NCBI GenBank assembly: GCA_022824365.1
Contig: JAJEAA010000020.1
Location: 186,001-250,000, forward strand
DNA length: 64,000 nucleotides
Origin: Anaerolineae bacterium
GTDB taxonomy: Bacteria > Chloroflexota > Anaerolineae > Aggregatilineales > Phototrophicaceae
Direction of reading: 5' to 3'
A model generated the notes under the pieces. That model saw only the letters and a program-made list of their open reading frames with translations, searched no databases and had not been told where the DNA came from. The first letter of the stretch is position 1, and each line of letters opens with the position of its first letter. Made by a program: the position numbers and the translations under genes. Positions 51,801-60,532 of the stretch are shown here, one piece after another.

Positions 51801-52733
51801 ATGGCAGCCGCCACGCTGACAAAGGGCAAGCGCCGCCGAAGATCCAACTTCGGGCAAGACAACCTCGTCGGCTACCTCTTCATCAGTCCCTGGCTCATCG
51901 CTTTCTTTCTCTTCACCTTCATTCCCATAAGCGTCTCGCTGATCTTGTCGTTCACCGATTACAACGTGCTCGCCAATAGCGGCGACTTCATCGGCTTAGA
52001 CAATTTCCAGCGGATGTTCTTCGAGGATCGGCGTTATTGGCGCTCGGTGAACGCCACGGTCAAATATGTCGTCTTCTCGGTGCCGCTGCGGCTGGTTTTC
52101 GCGCTGGCGGTGGCCATGCTGCTGAATACCTATCGGCGCGGCGTCGGCGTGTATCGCGCGGCTTTCTACGCGCCTTCGATCATCGGCGGCAGCATCGCCG
52201 TCGCCGTCATGTGGCGCGAGATTTTCGGCAACGACGGCTTGGTCAACTTCACGCTGAACCTGTTGGGCATAGAAGGTCCCAACTGGCTGGGAAGGCCCGA
52301 GACCGCTATTTGGACGCTGATCATCTTGGCCGCCTGGCAATTCGGCTCGCCCATGCTCATCTTCCTGGCCGGCTTAAAGAACATTCCCAAACATCTTTAC
52401 GAATCGGCGGAGATCGATGGCGCCAACAGCTTGCAGCGCTTCCTGCGCATCACCTTGCCGATGCTGACGCCGATCATCTTCTTCAATCTCATCATGCAAT
52501 TGATATCGGGTTTCATGGTCTTCACCCAAGCCTTCATCGTCACCCAGGGCAGGCCGCTGGATACCACCCTCTTTTACGCGCTTTATGTCTACCGCCGCGC
52601 CTTCGAGCAGAACGAAATGGGTTATGCCTCGGCTATGGCTTGGGTCATGCTTATGGTCATCGCCCTTTTGACAGCCTTTGTCTTCCGCTCATCCAGCTAC
52701 TGGGTGCATTACGAAGCGGACGAGGGGAGCTGA
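51801..52733 (+). CDS. ABC transporter permease (CUT1, MalF/LacF-like)
   Basis: 310 residues from the ATG at 51801; an in-frame ATG at 51786 is equally possible and neither has a classical ribosome site, both lying against a G-rich stem-loop. Six membrane helices, first one LVGYLFISPWLIAFFLF. EAA loop ESAEIDGANSLQRFLRITLP. The basic N-terminus (KGKRRRRS) is typical. It is adjacent to the second permease with a three-base gap. Confidence 0.93.
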   Translation: MAAATLTKGKRRRRSNFGQDNLVGYLFISPWLIAFFLFTFIPISVSLILSFTDYNVLANSGDFIGLDNFQRMFFEDRRYWRSVNATVKYVVFSVPLRLVFALAVAMLLNTYRRGVGVYRAAFYAPSIIGGSIAVAVMWREIFGNDGLVNFTLNLLGIEGPNWLGRPETAIWTLIILAAWQFGSPMLIFLAGLKNIPKHLYESAEIDGANSLQRFLRITLPMLTPIIFFNLIMQLISGFMVFTQAFIVTQGRPLDTTLFYALYVYRRAFEQNEMGYASAMAWVMLMVIALLTAFVFRSSSYWVHYEADEGS

Positions 52734-52736
52734 TCG

Positions 52737-53648
52737 GTGGCTGGTATCGAAGCCCAAGCGCCCGCCGGGCTCAGCGCGCCGCGCGTCATCCGCCCGGCAC
52801 TGCCTTGGTATCAGCGTCCCATGGCGCGCACGATCTTCTACCATGCGGCGGTGGGCGTCACCTGCTTCTTCATGCTCTATCCGATCATGTGGCTGGTCGG
52901 CTCTTCATTCAAACCGCCCGATGAGATCTGGACCAACCAGACAGCTATCATCCCCAAGGAATTTTATCCGCAGAATTATCCCAACGGCTGGGCGGGCTTC
53001 GGCGGCATCAGCTTCACCACCTTCTACCGCAACTCGTTATTCTATGCCACGCTGGGCACTATCCTCAGCGTCAGCGCATCGTCGGTCGTGGCTTATGGTT
53101 TCGCTCGCGTGCGCTTCCGCGGACGGCGCATCTGGTTCGCGGTCATGCTGGTCACGCTGATGCTGCCGACGCAGGTGCAGATCATTCCGCAGTATATCGT
53201 CTTCAAGCAATTGGGCTGGCTGAACACCTTCTATCCGCTGCTGCTGCCGCGGATTGGCGGCTCGGCGTTTTTCATTTTCATGATCATCCAGTTCATCCGC
53301 AGCATCCCGGTCGACCTGGACGAAGCGGCCATGATCGACGGCGCCAGCAAATTTGGCATCTTCCTGCGGGTGATATTGCCCCAGCTCACGCCCGCCATCA
53401 TTACAGCCGCCATCTTCTCGTTCTATTGGACCTGGGACGAATTTCTCGTCCCGCTCATCTATCTGAACAGTCCGGAACTGTATCTGGTCTCGTTGGCGCT
53501 GCGCACTTTTTCCGATCCCTCGGGTCAAACCGATTGGGGCGCCATCTTCGCGATGTCGGCGCTGTCGCTGCTGCCGGTTTTTGTCATCTTCATCTCCTTC
53601 CAGCGCTACCTGGTCGAAGGGATTTCCACGACTGGTTTGAAGGGTTGA
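52737..53648 (+). CDS. ABC transporter permease (CUT1, MalG/LacG-like)
   Basis: 303 residues from a GTG start with GAGGGGAG upstream. Six membrane helices, with a long extracytoplasmic loop after the first helix. EAA loop LDEAAMIDGASKFGIFLRVILPQ. The LAVQTF-type end is replaced by SFQRYLVEGISTTGLKG, the standard end of MalG-like permeases (VKG). It forms a channel with the protein encoded just upstream. Confidence 0.95.
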   Translation: MAGIEAQAPAGLSAPRVIRPALPWYQRPMARTIFYHAAVGVTCFFMLYPIMWLVGSSFKPPDEIWTNQTAIIPKEFYPQNYPNGWAGFGGISFTTFYRNSLFYATLGTILSVSASSVVAYGFARVRFRGRRIWFAVMLVTLMLPTQVQIIPQYIVFKQLGWLNTFYPLLLPRIGGSAFFIFMIIQFIRSIPVDLDEAAMIDGASKFGIFLRVILPQLTPAIITAAIFSFYWTWDEFLVPLIYLNSPELYLVSLALRTFSDPSGQTDWGAIFAMSALSLLPVFVIFISFQRYLVEGISTTGLKG

Positions 53649-53681
53649 TGCGGCGGCTGTCTAAACCCTTTCCTGTTTCGT

Positions 53682-53732
53682 GCGGCCTGATAGCTCGCTA
53701 CAAGGCGGGCGACCCAATGGCTCGCTCCTACT
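53682..53732. repeat. Two dispersed-palindrome units
   Basis: GCGGCCTGATAGCTCGCTAC (from 53682) and GGGCGACCCAATGGCTCGCT (from 53707) lie between the permease and YesL-like genes. Confidence 0.7.
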
Positions 53733-53811
53733 CTTGGCGCGTGGGATATTTTGTACTTGCAGCCTTCGGTTACAATATGTTGACGATTCCGCGAATGAAG
53801 CAGGCAAGGCA

Positions 53812-54456
53812 ATGGGCAATTGGCAAGACAGCGGATTCTATGCCGCTGCCGAGCGCATCGGCAACTTCCTCTTCGCCAATTTGATCAGCGCCTTTCTGTT
53901 CATGACCGTCATCGGCGCGCCTTTCGGTCTGCTGGGTCTTTTCGCTTTGATGAACGAGTGGGCGCAGGGGCGGCAACCGGAATTTCTCCGCGTCTACTTC
54001 GGCGCTATCCGGCGGCGCTGGCGTTCGGCGCTAGGCCTCGGCATTATCGACCTGGCTGGTTTCGGCTTGATCCTGTTCAACCTCAGCATCTTTCCCCTTA
54101 TGCAGTTGCGGAGCTTCCCGGCGATGCTGTCGCTGACGCTGACGCTCAGCCTGGGCGCGGTCTTGCTGATGGCGAATGTCTATGCCTGGTCGCTGGCATC
54201 GCTGCTGGATTTGCCTCTGCGCGGCCTGATCAAGCTCAGTTTGCTGCTCGTATTGAGCCGACCGCTGCACAGCTTCTTCATCGCGCTGGCGGCGCTCGCC
54301 CCGCTGTTGGCGAGCCTCTTTCTGCCCATCGCTTTTCTGCTGATCCTCTCGTTTTCCGTTTCCGCTTATATCGGCGCGCGCGGGGTCTGGTGGGCGCTGC
54401 GCCTCCATTTCTCGCGCGAGGAACTGGCTGAACTGCTGGCGACTGCGGAGGCATGA
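53812..54456 (+). CDS. DUF624 (YesL-like) membrane protein
   Basis: 214 residues from the ATG at 53812; the longer frame to 53680 crosses the dispersed repeats and is not credible. Four to five membrane helices. The N-terminal FYAAAERIGNFLFANLISAFLFM and the GLFALMNEW/RVYFGAIRRRWR pattern are those of DUF624 proteins such as Bacillus YesL, which are nearly always encoded next to sugar ABC transporters, as here. Function unknown; possibly transporter assembly or regulation. Confidence 0.85.
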   Translation: MGNWQDSGFYAAAERIGNFLFANLISAFLFMTVIGAPFGLLGLFALMNEWAQGRQPEFLRVYFGAIRRRWRSALGLGIIDLAGFGLILFNLSIFPLMQLRSFPAMLSLTLTLSLGAVLLMANVYAWSLASLLDLPLRGLIKLSLLLVLSRPLHSFFIALAALAPLLASLFLPIAFLLILSFSVSAYIGARGVWWALRLHFSREELAELLATAEA

Positions 54457-54481
54457 GCGCGGTTGTACGGGGTCGTCAGCA

Positions 54482-54955
54482 TCAGCCGCTCTTCAGGCTG
54501 AGCAAATGCGCGATGATGTGGCCGATTTCGAAGGGCGACAAGCGGTTCGCGTAGTTTATGGGCATGGCGCCGGCATAGCCCGGGACGAGAAAGGCGCCCG
54601 GCTGCACGATTGATTCGTAGAGATACTGTTCGGCGCTGAGGGGCGGACGTCGATCGGCAGCGCGGTCGGCGATTCCGGGGAAGAGCGGGGCGATGCGACC
54701 CTCTCCGGCAAGATGGCAGGCGCTGCAGGCATACTCCGCGATCAGCTTTTCGCCGGCTGCCGGCGAGGCTTCGGCGAGGGCAGTGGCGACCGTCGCCGCA
54801 TATAACTCGGCATTGATGGCGCTGGATGGGGCGCCTCGCGGTTGACTGGCGAAGATGAAGGCGCCCAGGAAAGCAATGGCGGCTCCGCCCAGCAGGAGCG
54901 CGCTCAAGATGAGAGCCGGCTGAGGCGAGGGCGCAGTCTTCTTGACTCCTGGCAC
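54482..54955 (-). CDS. Membrane-anchored mono-heme cytochrome c
   Basis: 157 residues with an N-terminal membrane anchor (about 14-36). The heme motif is CSACH (about 75-79), and a methionine ligand is likely in YAGAMPINYANRLS. The domain is short and matches class I c-type cytochromes that serve terminal oxidases. It is the last gene of the ctaA-ctaB-cytochrome c set, so it probably delivers electrons to a heme-a oxidase encoded outside the window. Confidence 0.9.
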   Translation of the reverse strand: MPGVKKTAPSPQPALILSALLLGGAAIAFLGAFIFASQPRGAPSSAINAELYAATVATALAEASPAAGEKLIAEYACSACHLAGEGRIAPLFPGIADRAADRRPPLSAEQYLYESIVQPGAFLVPGYAGAMPINYANRLSPFEIGHIIAHLLSLKSG

Positions 54956-54968
54956 GCCCGGTTTCCTC

Positions 54969-55868
54969 TCAGAGCAGACGATCGATGATCATCGCCAGAA
55001 AGAGCAAGGCGAGATAGAGCGAAGAATATTTGTACAAGGCGCGCGCGGTCGCTTTGTCGGCCCGGCGGATTAGCTTGACCGCGAGCCAGATCAGCAGCAG
55101 CCCGAGCCAGGCTGCAGCCAGGGCGTAGACGCCCTCGAGCATCTTCGGCGCCCCGGGCAAATATAGCAGCAGGACCGGCGTCAAGCTGATGATATATAGC
55201 TGGATGGAGTAGAACAGTATCTGATAGCGGGTGACGCGCTCGCCCCGCGCGACCGGCATCATCGGTATATTCGCGGCGGCGTAATCTTTGTTCGTCAGAA
55301 TCGCCAGCGCCCAGGAATGAGGCGGGGTCCAGTAAAAGACGATGGCGAATAAAATGAAGGCTTGGGGTTCAAGCGCGCCCGCGCCGGCCGCCCAGCCGAC
55401 CAGCACCGGCATGGCGCCAGCGCCGCCGCCGATCAGGATATTGACAACGGTGTTGCGCTTCAAAACCCAGGTATAAATCACGACATAATAAAGCGCGCCA
55501 GCTAAAGCCAGCGCCGCCGCCAGCCAGTTGACAAAGGCGGCCAGCAGCAATACCGACAAAAGGACCAAGCTCGCGCCGAAGCGCAAGGCGTTCCGCGCGG
55601 GAATGCGCCCAGCCGGAATCGGACGTCGGGCGGTGCGCGCCATTTTCGCGTCCAGCTCGCGGTCGAGGTATTGGTTAATCGCGCTGGCTCCACCCGCCGC
55701 CAATGCCCCGCCGAGCATGGTGAAGAGGAAGGTATCGATGGGAAGGGCGGCGCCGGCGGCGACGATCATGCTGGTCATGCAGGTGAATACCAGCAGCAGG
55801 ACGATGCGCGGCTTGAGGAGGGCGATATAAGAACGGGTCAGGTTGCGCGAGGGCAGGGTTAGGGTCAT
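54969..55868 (-). CDS. ctaB: Protoheme IX farnesyltransferase (heme O synthase)
   Basis: 299 residues with eight to nine membrane helices, UbiA prenyltransferase superfamily. The allylic diphosphate motif is NQYLDRELDAKMARTARRP (about 65-83), and the second aspartate-type motif is replaced by YAAANIPMMPVARGE. It attaches the farnesyl tail to heme B. The ATG overlaps the ctaA stop codon as ATGA (55865-55868). Confidence 0.95.
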   Translation of the reverse strand: MTLTLPSRNLTRSYIALLKPRIVLLLVFTCMTSMIVAAGAALPIDTFLFTMLGGALAAGGASAINQYLDRELDAKMARTARRPIPAGRIPARNALRFGASLVLLSVLLLAAFVNWLAAALALAGALYYVVIYTWVLKRNTVVNILIGGGAGAMPVLVGWAAGAGALEPQAFILFAIVFYWTPPHSWALAILTNKDYAAANIPMMPVARGERVTRYQILFYSIQLYIISLTPVLLLYLPGAPKMLEGVYALAAAWLGLLLIWLAVKLIRRADKATARALYKYSSLYLALLFLAMIIDRLL

Positions 55869-56809
55869 GTTCCCATCTGTTTCCCGCGAGCATAATCGCG
55901 ATCGTTGACATGCTCGATGACGACCAGCACGATCAGCAAACTCCAGGTGGCCGCGGCCAAGCCAACATGAGCCGCGCCCCAGCTCGCCTCAGCCGCGCTG
56001 AAGACAAACATCGCCCCGACGCCGATCTGCAATGCGTAAACGACGCCGCTGCCCAGGGCAATCCTTCTGGTCAGGGATTCTTGCCGAGAGCGGAACACCC
56101 CCCGCAATAAAGCCAATAATGTCAGCGCCATCGCGGCAACCGAGAGGCGATGCAGCATATTCACCAGGGCGAGGGGACCCTGATCAATCGGCAGCCAGGC
56201 GCCGGGACTGCATTGGGGCCAGTCGGTGCAAGCCAATGTCGCGCCGCTGCCTCGAACGAGGGCGCCAGTCAATATAATGAGCAGCGCGAAGGCGGCATTG
56301 ATCCGCGCAAGTTGGGTGACAGCATTGGACGGGTAGGGATTCCGCGGGCGATACCAGGCGAGCACGGTGGCGGCAAGCAAAGCGCCGACAAGCAGCATGG
56401 CAACGCCGAGGTGCAGCGTGACGAATGTCGGCGGCAAGTCCAGGAATACCACGATGGCGCCAAGACCGCTTTGCAGCAGAAAGAGCAGCGCCGCCAAAAT
56501 CGTCAAACGCAGGACGCGCCGGTCGCCCGCGCCATATTCTCGCCGCGCCAGCCATAGCGTCGCCAGACCAAAAAAGCCGATCAAGACCGCAAAGAGACGG
56601 TGCAACCACTCAATCCAGGCGGTGATATTGTCCAGCGGCGGGAAGAGCGTGCCATTGCAGAGGGGCCAGTCGTTGCCGCAGCCCAAGCCGGATTCGGTCA
56701 CGCGCACGACCGCGCCAAAGACTATCAAGCCCAAGGTCAGCATAGCCGTCGAAAAGGACCAGGCTATAAAGGCATTTGAACGGGCTGAATTTGGCTGGAA
56801 GTCAGGCAT
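55865..56809 (-). CDS. ctaA: Heme A synthase
   Basis: 314 residues, eight helices in two four-helix halves. Heme-binding histidines are seen in EWLHRLFA, TLHLGVA, NMLHRLSV and GAAHVGLA. RVTESGLGCGNDWPLCNG and RGSGATLACTDWPQC carry the paired cysteines of the Bacillus-type enzyme. It oxidises the C8 methyl of heme O to give heme A for an aa3-type oxidase, showing an aerobic host. AAGG lies nine bases before the ATG. Confidence 0.95.
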   Translation of the reverse strand: MPDFQPNSARSNAFIAWSFSTAMLTLGLIVFGAVVRVTESGLGCGNDWPLCNGTLFPPLDNITAWIEWLHRLFAVLIGFFGLATLWLARREYGAGDRRVLRLTILAALLFLLQSGLGAIVVFLDLPPTFVTLHLGVAMLLVGALLAATVLAWYRPRNPYPSNAVTQLARINAAFALLIILTGALVRGSGATLACTDWPQCSPGAWLPIDQGPLALVNMLHRLSVAAMALTLLALLRGVFRSRQESLTRRIALGSGVVYALQIGVGAMFVFSAAEASWGAAHVGLAAATWSLLIVLVVIEHVNDRDYARGKQMGT

Positions 56810-56970
56810 GGCCGGGGACCTTGAGAGCGCCTTGAACCTGTGACGGGATCACGCGCGGCGGAACTGTTGCGACTGGCATCGATTGTACTTTTTATCACAA
56901 TCTTTTCAAGTGGGCGGTGATGCAGGGATTGATTGGCATTTCGTTGAGTATCACAAAGATAGCCCGCAGT

Positions 56971-57063
56971 CATCTACCTTAAAGCGCCGCTAAAACCGCT
57001 GAAAACGCCGGAAAATTCACCACTGTATAGATACAGTATGTATACGGCATCGGGGGGGGGGGG
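56971..57063 (-). repeat. C-tract repeat element, copy 2 (inverted)
   Basis: Reverse complement of the 26758 element: a 12-base G run (57052-57063), then the ATACAGTATGTATAC dyad and the CGCCGGAAAATTC and AAAGCGCCGCTAAAA blocks. It directly abuts the 400-bp element copy B, so the two repeats form a composite here. Together with copy B and two palindromes it fills most of the 955-bp gap between ctaA and the dehydratase gene. Confidence 0.8.
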
Positions 57064-57070
57064 TGGGGGG

Positions 57071-57446
57071 CAGAGTTCGTATATTTGCCAGCGAAGTTAT
57101 CAGGCAGTCAGCATCGAGCCGCTCCCAGTGAGTATTTGTTTTCAGTTTGTTTATTGTCCGAAACGGACAAAGTCGGACAAAGAAAAACATTTTTCGGACA
57201 TTAGAGGCGGTTTTCCAGGCGAAACGGACAAAAGGCAGGCGGCGGCCGGTATGAATTTGGTATGCCGGCGCGGCGTGGCAAATGCCTGCATCGCGGGAGT
57301 CTAGCGACAGGGCCGGGATACAGAGCGTGTTTTCGGCGGAGGGCATCGGCTGCGCGCCGCGGTTGAGAGCCTGCGAACATTGATCCATAGGGGGAGTGTA
57401 TCATGATTTTGAGTCGAGGGAAAGAACAAATGTGCGGGATTATTTG
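57071..57446. repeat. 400-bp dispersed element, copy B
   Basis: Relative of 40762-41190. The hairpin TTGTCCG-AAA-CGGACAA is at 57154-57170, and iterons CGGACA at 57164, 57174, 57195 and 57225 have the same spacing as in copy A. The last 70 bp, from GAGAGCCTGCGA to AAATGTGCG, are the most conserved outer part. Confidence 0.8.
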
Positions 57447-57515
57447 CGTTCGCGCACAAGACCGCAGGAGAGTTTTTCAGCAAGTAGAATGTGGTCGTAT
57501 ATCTTGTATTTTTGC

Positions 57516-57655
57516 GGGCGACCCAAGGGTCGCCCCTACGCGTGTATTTTGGCGGGAGATTCGATGTGATTGACGCAGGCTCGTAGGGTGATATCATATC
57601 GCCCGGTGGCAGCAAGGCGCATAATTTTCGGGCGACCCGGCGGCTCGCCCCTACG
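57516..57655. repeat. Two dispersed-palindrome units, best-preserved copy
   Basis: 57516-57535 reads GGGCGACCCAAGGGTCGCCC, a perfect 9-bp inverted repeat with a 2-bp centre. A second unit at 57630-57655 shares the extended right flank CCTACGCGTGTATTTTGG. They lie upstream of the dehydratase operon. Confidence 0.85.
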
Positions 57656-57764
57656 CGTGTATTTTGGGGGCAAGCGCGCTCCGGAATTGCCAAGCCCATG
57701 CCGTGACAGCCGCCATTATGGACTCAGATTAGACAGAGCCAGGCGCATGTGTTAGATTTGCCGC

Positions 57765-60011
57765 ATGAACCAAAAGCAGCGCTCGAAGCGCTTTGACCTG
57801 CTCTCGAAGCGCGATATCAACCGCGAAACTTACGTTGAGCCTTGGCCTGAAGCCGGCTTGATCGTGGCCGATAGCCCTTATGATCCGCAGCCGAGCCTCA
57901 CTCTCTCTGCGGCTGGCGAAGTCGTCGAGATGGACGGCGTCGCCCGCGCTGACTTCGACGCCCTCGATCGCTTCATCGTCTCGCGCGCCCTTGACCTGGC
58001 GGTCGTGGAAGAAGCGATGGCGCTGCCCTCAGAGAACTATGCGCGCATGCTGGCCGACATCAATGCGCCGCGGGCTGAGATTGCTCGCCTGGTCGCCGGT
58101 TGCAGTCCGGCCAAACTGACCGACATCATCCGCCACCTCAATGTGCTGGAAATGATGATGGGTTTGTCCAAGATGCGGATTCGCCGCCAGCCGGCCAATC
58201 AAGCGCACGTCACCAATTGGCGCGAGCACCCCGCCTTGCTGGCGGCTGACGCGGCCGAGGCGGCATTGCGCGGTTTCGCCGAGGTGGAGACGACCGTGCG
58301 AGTGGCGCGCTTCGCTCCTTTTAACGCGCTGGCCATCCTCGTCGGCACACAAACGGGCCGCGGCGGCGTTCTGACGCAATGCTCGGTGGAAGAGGCGCTG
58401 GGCTTGCGTTTGGCGATGAAAGGCTTGACGAGCTACGCCGAAACGCTCTCGGTCTATGGCACGGAGATGACCTTCGCCGATGGCGATGATACGCCCTGGT
58501 CGAAAGCTTTCCTGGCTTCCGCTTATGCCTCGCGGGGCGTGAAAATCCGCTTCACCTCCGGCACCGGCTCGGAAGCGTTGATGGGCCGCGCCGAGCAAAA
58601 ATCTATGCTCTATCTGGAAGCGCGCTGCTTGCTGGTGGTCAAGGGCGCTGGCAGCCAAGGCGTGCAGAATGGCTCTATCTCCTGCATCGCCTTGCCGGAA
58701 GCGTTGCCCGGCGGCGTGCGCGCGGTCTTGGCGGAGAACCTGCTGGCGGCGATGCTGGGCTTGGAAGTGGCGGCCGGCAACGATGCGCTGGCCTCGCATT
58801 CAGATATCCGCAAGACGGCCAAACTCATGCTGCAATTCATCCCTGGCGCCGACTTCATTTTCAGCGGTTACAGCGCTATACCCAAACGCGATAACCTCTT
58901 CGGCGGCGGCAACTTCGATGCCGAAGATTTTGATGATTACAATGTGCTGCAGCGCGATATGCAGATCGACGGCGGCGTGCAGCCCATCAGCGAGGACGAG
59001 GCGCTGAACATCCGCCGCAAAGCGGCCCGTGCCATTCAAGCGGTCTATCGCCAATTGGATTTGCCGGCAATAACGGACGAGGAGGTTGACGCGGCGACGG
59101 TGGCGCATAGCAGCGATGATATGCCCGCGCGGGACATCGTCCCTGATCTTGAAGCGGCCGATGCTTTCATGGCGGGCGAGCGCGATTTCGTCGCCGTCAT
59201 CCGCGCCCTGCAAGAGGGGGGCTTCGGCGATGTCGCCGATAATATCCTCGAGATGGGGCGGCAACGCATCGCGGCTGATTATTTGCAGCCCGCCGCGATT
59301 TTCGATGCCGACTTCAAAGTGCGCAGCGCCATCAATGACCCGAATGACTATGCTGGTCCCGGCAGCGGTTATCGCCCGGCGGGTCCGCGCTGGGCTGCTA
59401 TGCAGAATATCCCGCAAGCCAAGTCGCCCGAGGGTTTCATCGAGCGGCATACTGGACCGCCGCTTTCACGTCTGGTCGAGATTGGTCCAGCCAGCAAAGG
59501 CGGACGGAACGAGGTGGCGCTCGCTCTTGGTCCCGCTTTCGGCAAGGCTCTGACCAGCACCATCGGCGGCTTGAGCCACGAAGATGTCCTGGAAGCTATC
59601 CTCACCGGTATCGCAGGCGAGGGTATGATCGCGCGGATCCTGCGCGTTTATCACTCTTCCGATTGCGCCGCCATCGGCTATGTCGGCGCGCGGCTCAGCG
59701 GGAGCGGCATCGGCATCGGCTTGCAATCGCGGGGCACCGCCGTCATCCATCAGAAGGATTTGGCGCCGCTGAATAATCTCGAGCTCTTCCCGCAATCGCC
59801 CAGCCTGACGCTGAGCACCTATGAAGCCATCGGTCGCAACGCGGCTCGTTACGCCCTCGGGCTGGCGACTGTGCCGGTCGCGGTCAAAATTGACAATGGC
59901 GCGCGCTTGCGCCTCATCGTGCAGACGGCGCTCCTGCACCGCCGCGAGACTGATGAAGTCGATCCCGACAAGCCGCCGCAGGAACTGCGCTTCGATTGGG
60001 AGCCGGCCTGA
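57765..60011 (+). CDS. B12-dependent diol/glycerol dehydratase, fused large and medium subunits
   Basis: 748 residues. Residues 1 to about 550 match the large subunit (PduC/DhaB1): KRFDLLSKRDINRETYVEPW, ADSPYDPQPSL, GSEALMGRAEQKSMLYLE, FSGYSAIPKRDN. Residues about 554-748 match the medium subunit (PduD/DhaB2): EIGPASKGGRNEVALALGP, RVYHSSDCAAIGYVG, SGSGIGIGLQSRGTAVIHQ. The enzyme uses adenosylcobalamin to convert 1,2-diols or glycerol to aldehydes. The small subunit gene overlaps by one base. No reactivase or microcompartment gene is in view. There is no ribosome site before the ATG. Confidence 0.93.
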   Translation: MNQKQRSKRFDLLSKRDINRETYVEPWPEAGLIVADSPYDPQPSLTLSAAGEVVEMDGVARADFDALDRFIVSRALDLAVVEEAMALPSENYARMLADINAPRAEIARLVAGCSPAKLTDIIRHLNVLEMMMGLSKMRIRRQPANQAHVTNWREHPALLAADAAEAALRGFAEVETTVRVARFAPFNALAILVGTQTGRGGVLTQCSVEEALGLRLAMKGLTSYAETLSVYGTEMTFADGDDTPWSKAFLASAYASRGVKIRFTSGTGSEALMGRAEQKSMLYLEARCLLVVKGAGSQGVQNGSISCIALPEALPGGVRAVLAENLLAAMLGLEVAAGNDALASHSDIRKTAKLMLQFIPGADFIFSGYSAIPKRDNLFGGGNFDAEDFDDYNVLQRDMQIDGGVQPISEDEALNIRRKAARAIQAVYRQLDLPAITDEEVDAATVAHSSDDMPARDIVPDLEAADAFMAGERDFVAVIRALQEGGFGDVADNILEMGRQRIAADYLQPAAIFDADFKVRSAINDPNDYAGPGSGYRPAGPRWAAMQNIPQAKSPEGFIERHTGPPLSRLVEIGPASKGGRNEVALALGPAFGKALTSTIGGLSHEDVLEAILTGIAGEGMIARILRVYHSSDCAAIGYVGARLSGSGIGIGLQSRGTAVIHQKDLAPLNNLELFPQSPSLTLSTYEAIGRNAARYALGLATVPVAVKIDNGARLRLIVQTALLHRRETDEVDPDKPPQELRFDWEPA

Positions 60012-60421
60012 TGCAGGAGACGAAGAGCGCCTACCCCTTGCGGGACAAGGCTTCCGACCGGCTGTATGCTTATAGCGGACGTCCCTTGAAGGACATCAGC
60101 GCCGAGGCAATCGCGGCCGGCGAGTTGAGCGCGGAGGACCTGCGGACACAGGCCGACGCCCTGCGGCAACAAGCCGAAATCGCCCGCGACGGCGGCTATC
60201 CGCAATTGGCGGCCAACCTGATGCGCGCGGCCGAGTTGACCGATGTGCCGAATGAAGAGTTGCTGCGCATATACGACGTGTTGCGCCCGGAGCGCGCTTC
60301 TTATGAGGAATTGCAGCGCCTGGCGGATTACCTAGAAGACAGATACGATGCCGGCGAGAACGCCGCCTTTATCCGGGAAGCGGCTGATGTCTACCGCGAC
60401 CGCAATTTGCTGCGGCGTTAG
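60011..60421 (+). CDS. Diol/glycerol dehydratase small subunit
   Basis: 136 residues from the ATG at 60011, which overlaps the stop of the fused subunit gene as TGATG. YPLRDKASDRLYAYSGRPLKDIS and NLMRAAELTDVPNEELLRIYDVLRPERASYEEL are diagnostic of the PduE/DhaB3 small subunit. An (alphabeta)2 fusion with a separate gamma subunit is implied. The short N-terminus lacks a clear encapsulation helix. Confidence 0.93.
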   Translation: MQETKSAYPLRDKASDRLYAYSGRPLKDISAEAIAAGELSAEDLRTQADALRQQAEIARDGGYPQLAANLMRAAELTDVPNEELLRIYDVLRPERASYEELQRLADYLEDRYDAGENAAFIREAADVYRDRNLLRR

Positions 60422-60437
60422 AATATGGTGGCGTTGT

Positions 60438-60508
60438 AAGGGCAAGCCGGCGGCTCGCCCGTTATCATGATTGTGTACATCGGGGCGGCCCAATGGCTCG
60501 CCCCTACA
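60438..60508. repeat. Two dispersed-palindrome units
   Basis: A degenerate unit at 60438-60460 and GGGGCGGCCCAATGGCTCGC followed by CCCTACA at 60482-60508, just before the next gene. Confidence 0.75.
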
Positions 60509-60532
60509 GCGAAGCAATTTTGAGGACAGGAA

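Noticed and set aside
53680..53811. Longer start for the DUF624 protein
   Set aside because: The extension is made of two dispersed palindromes and has no ribosome site.
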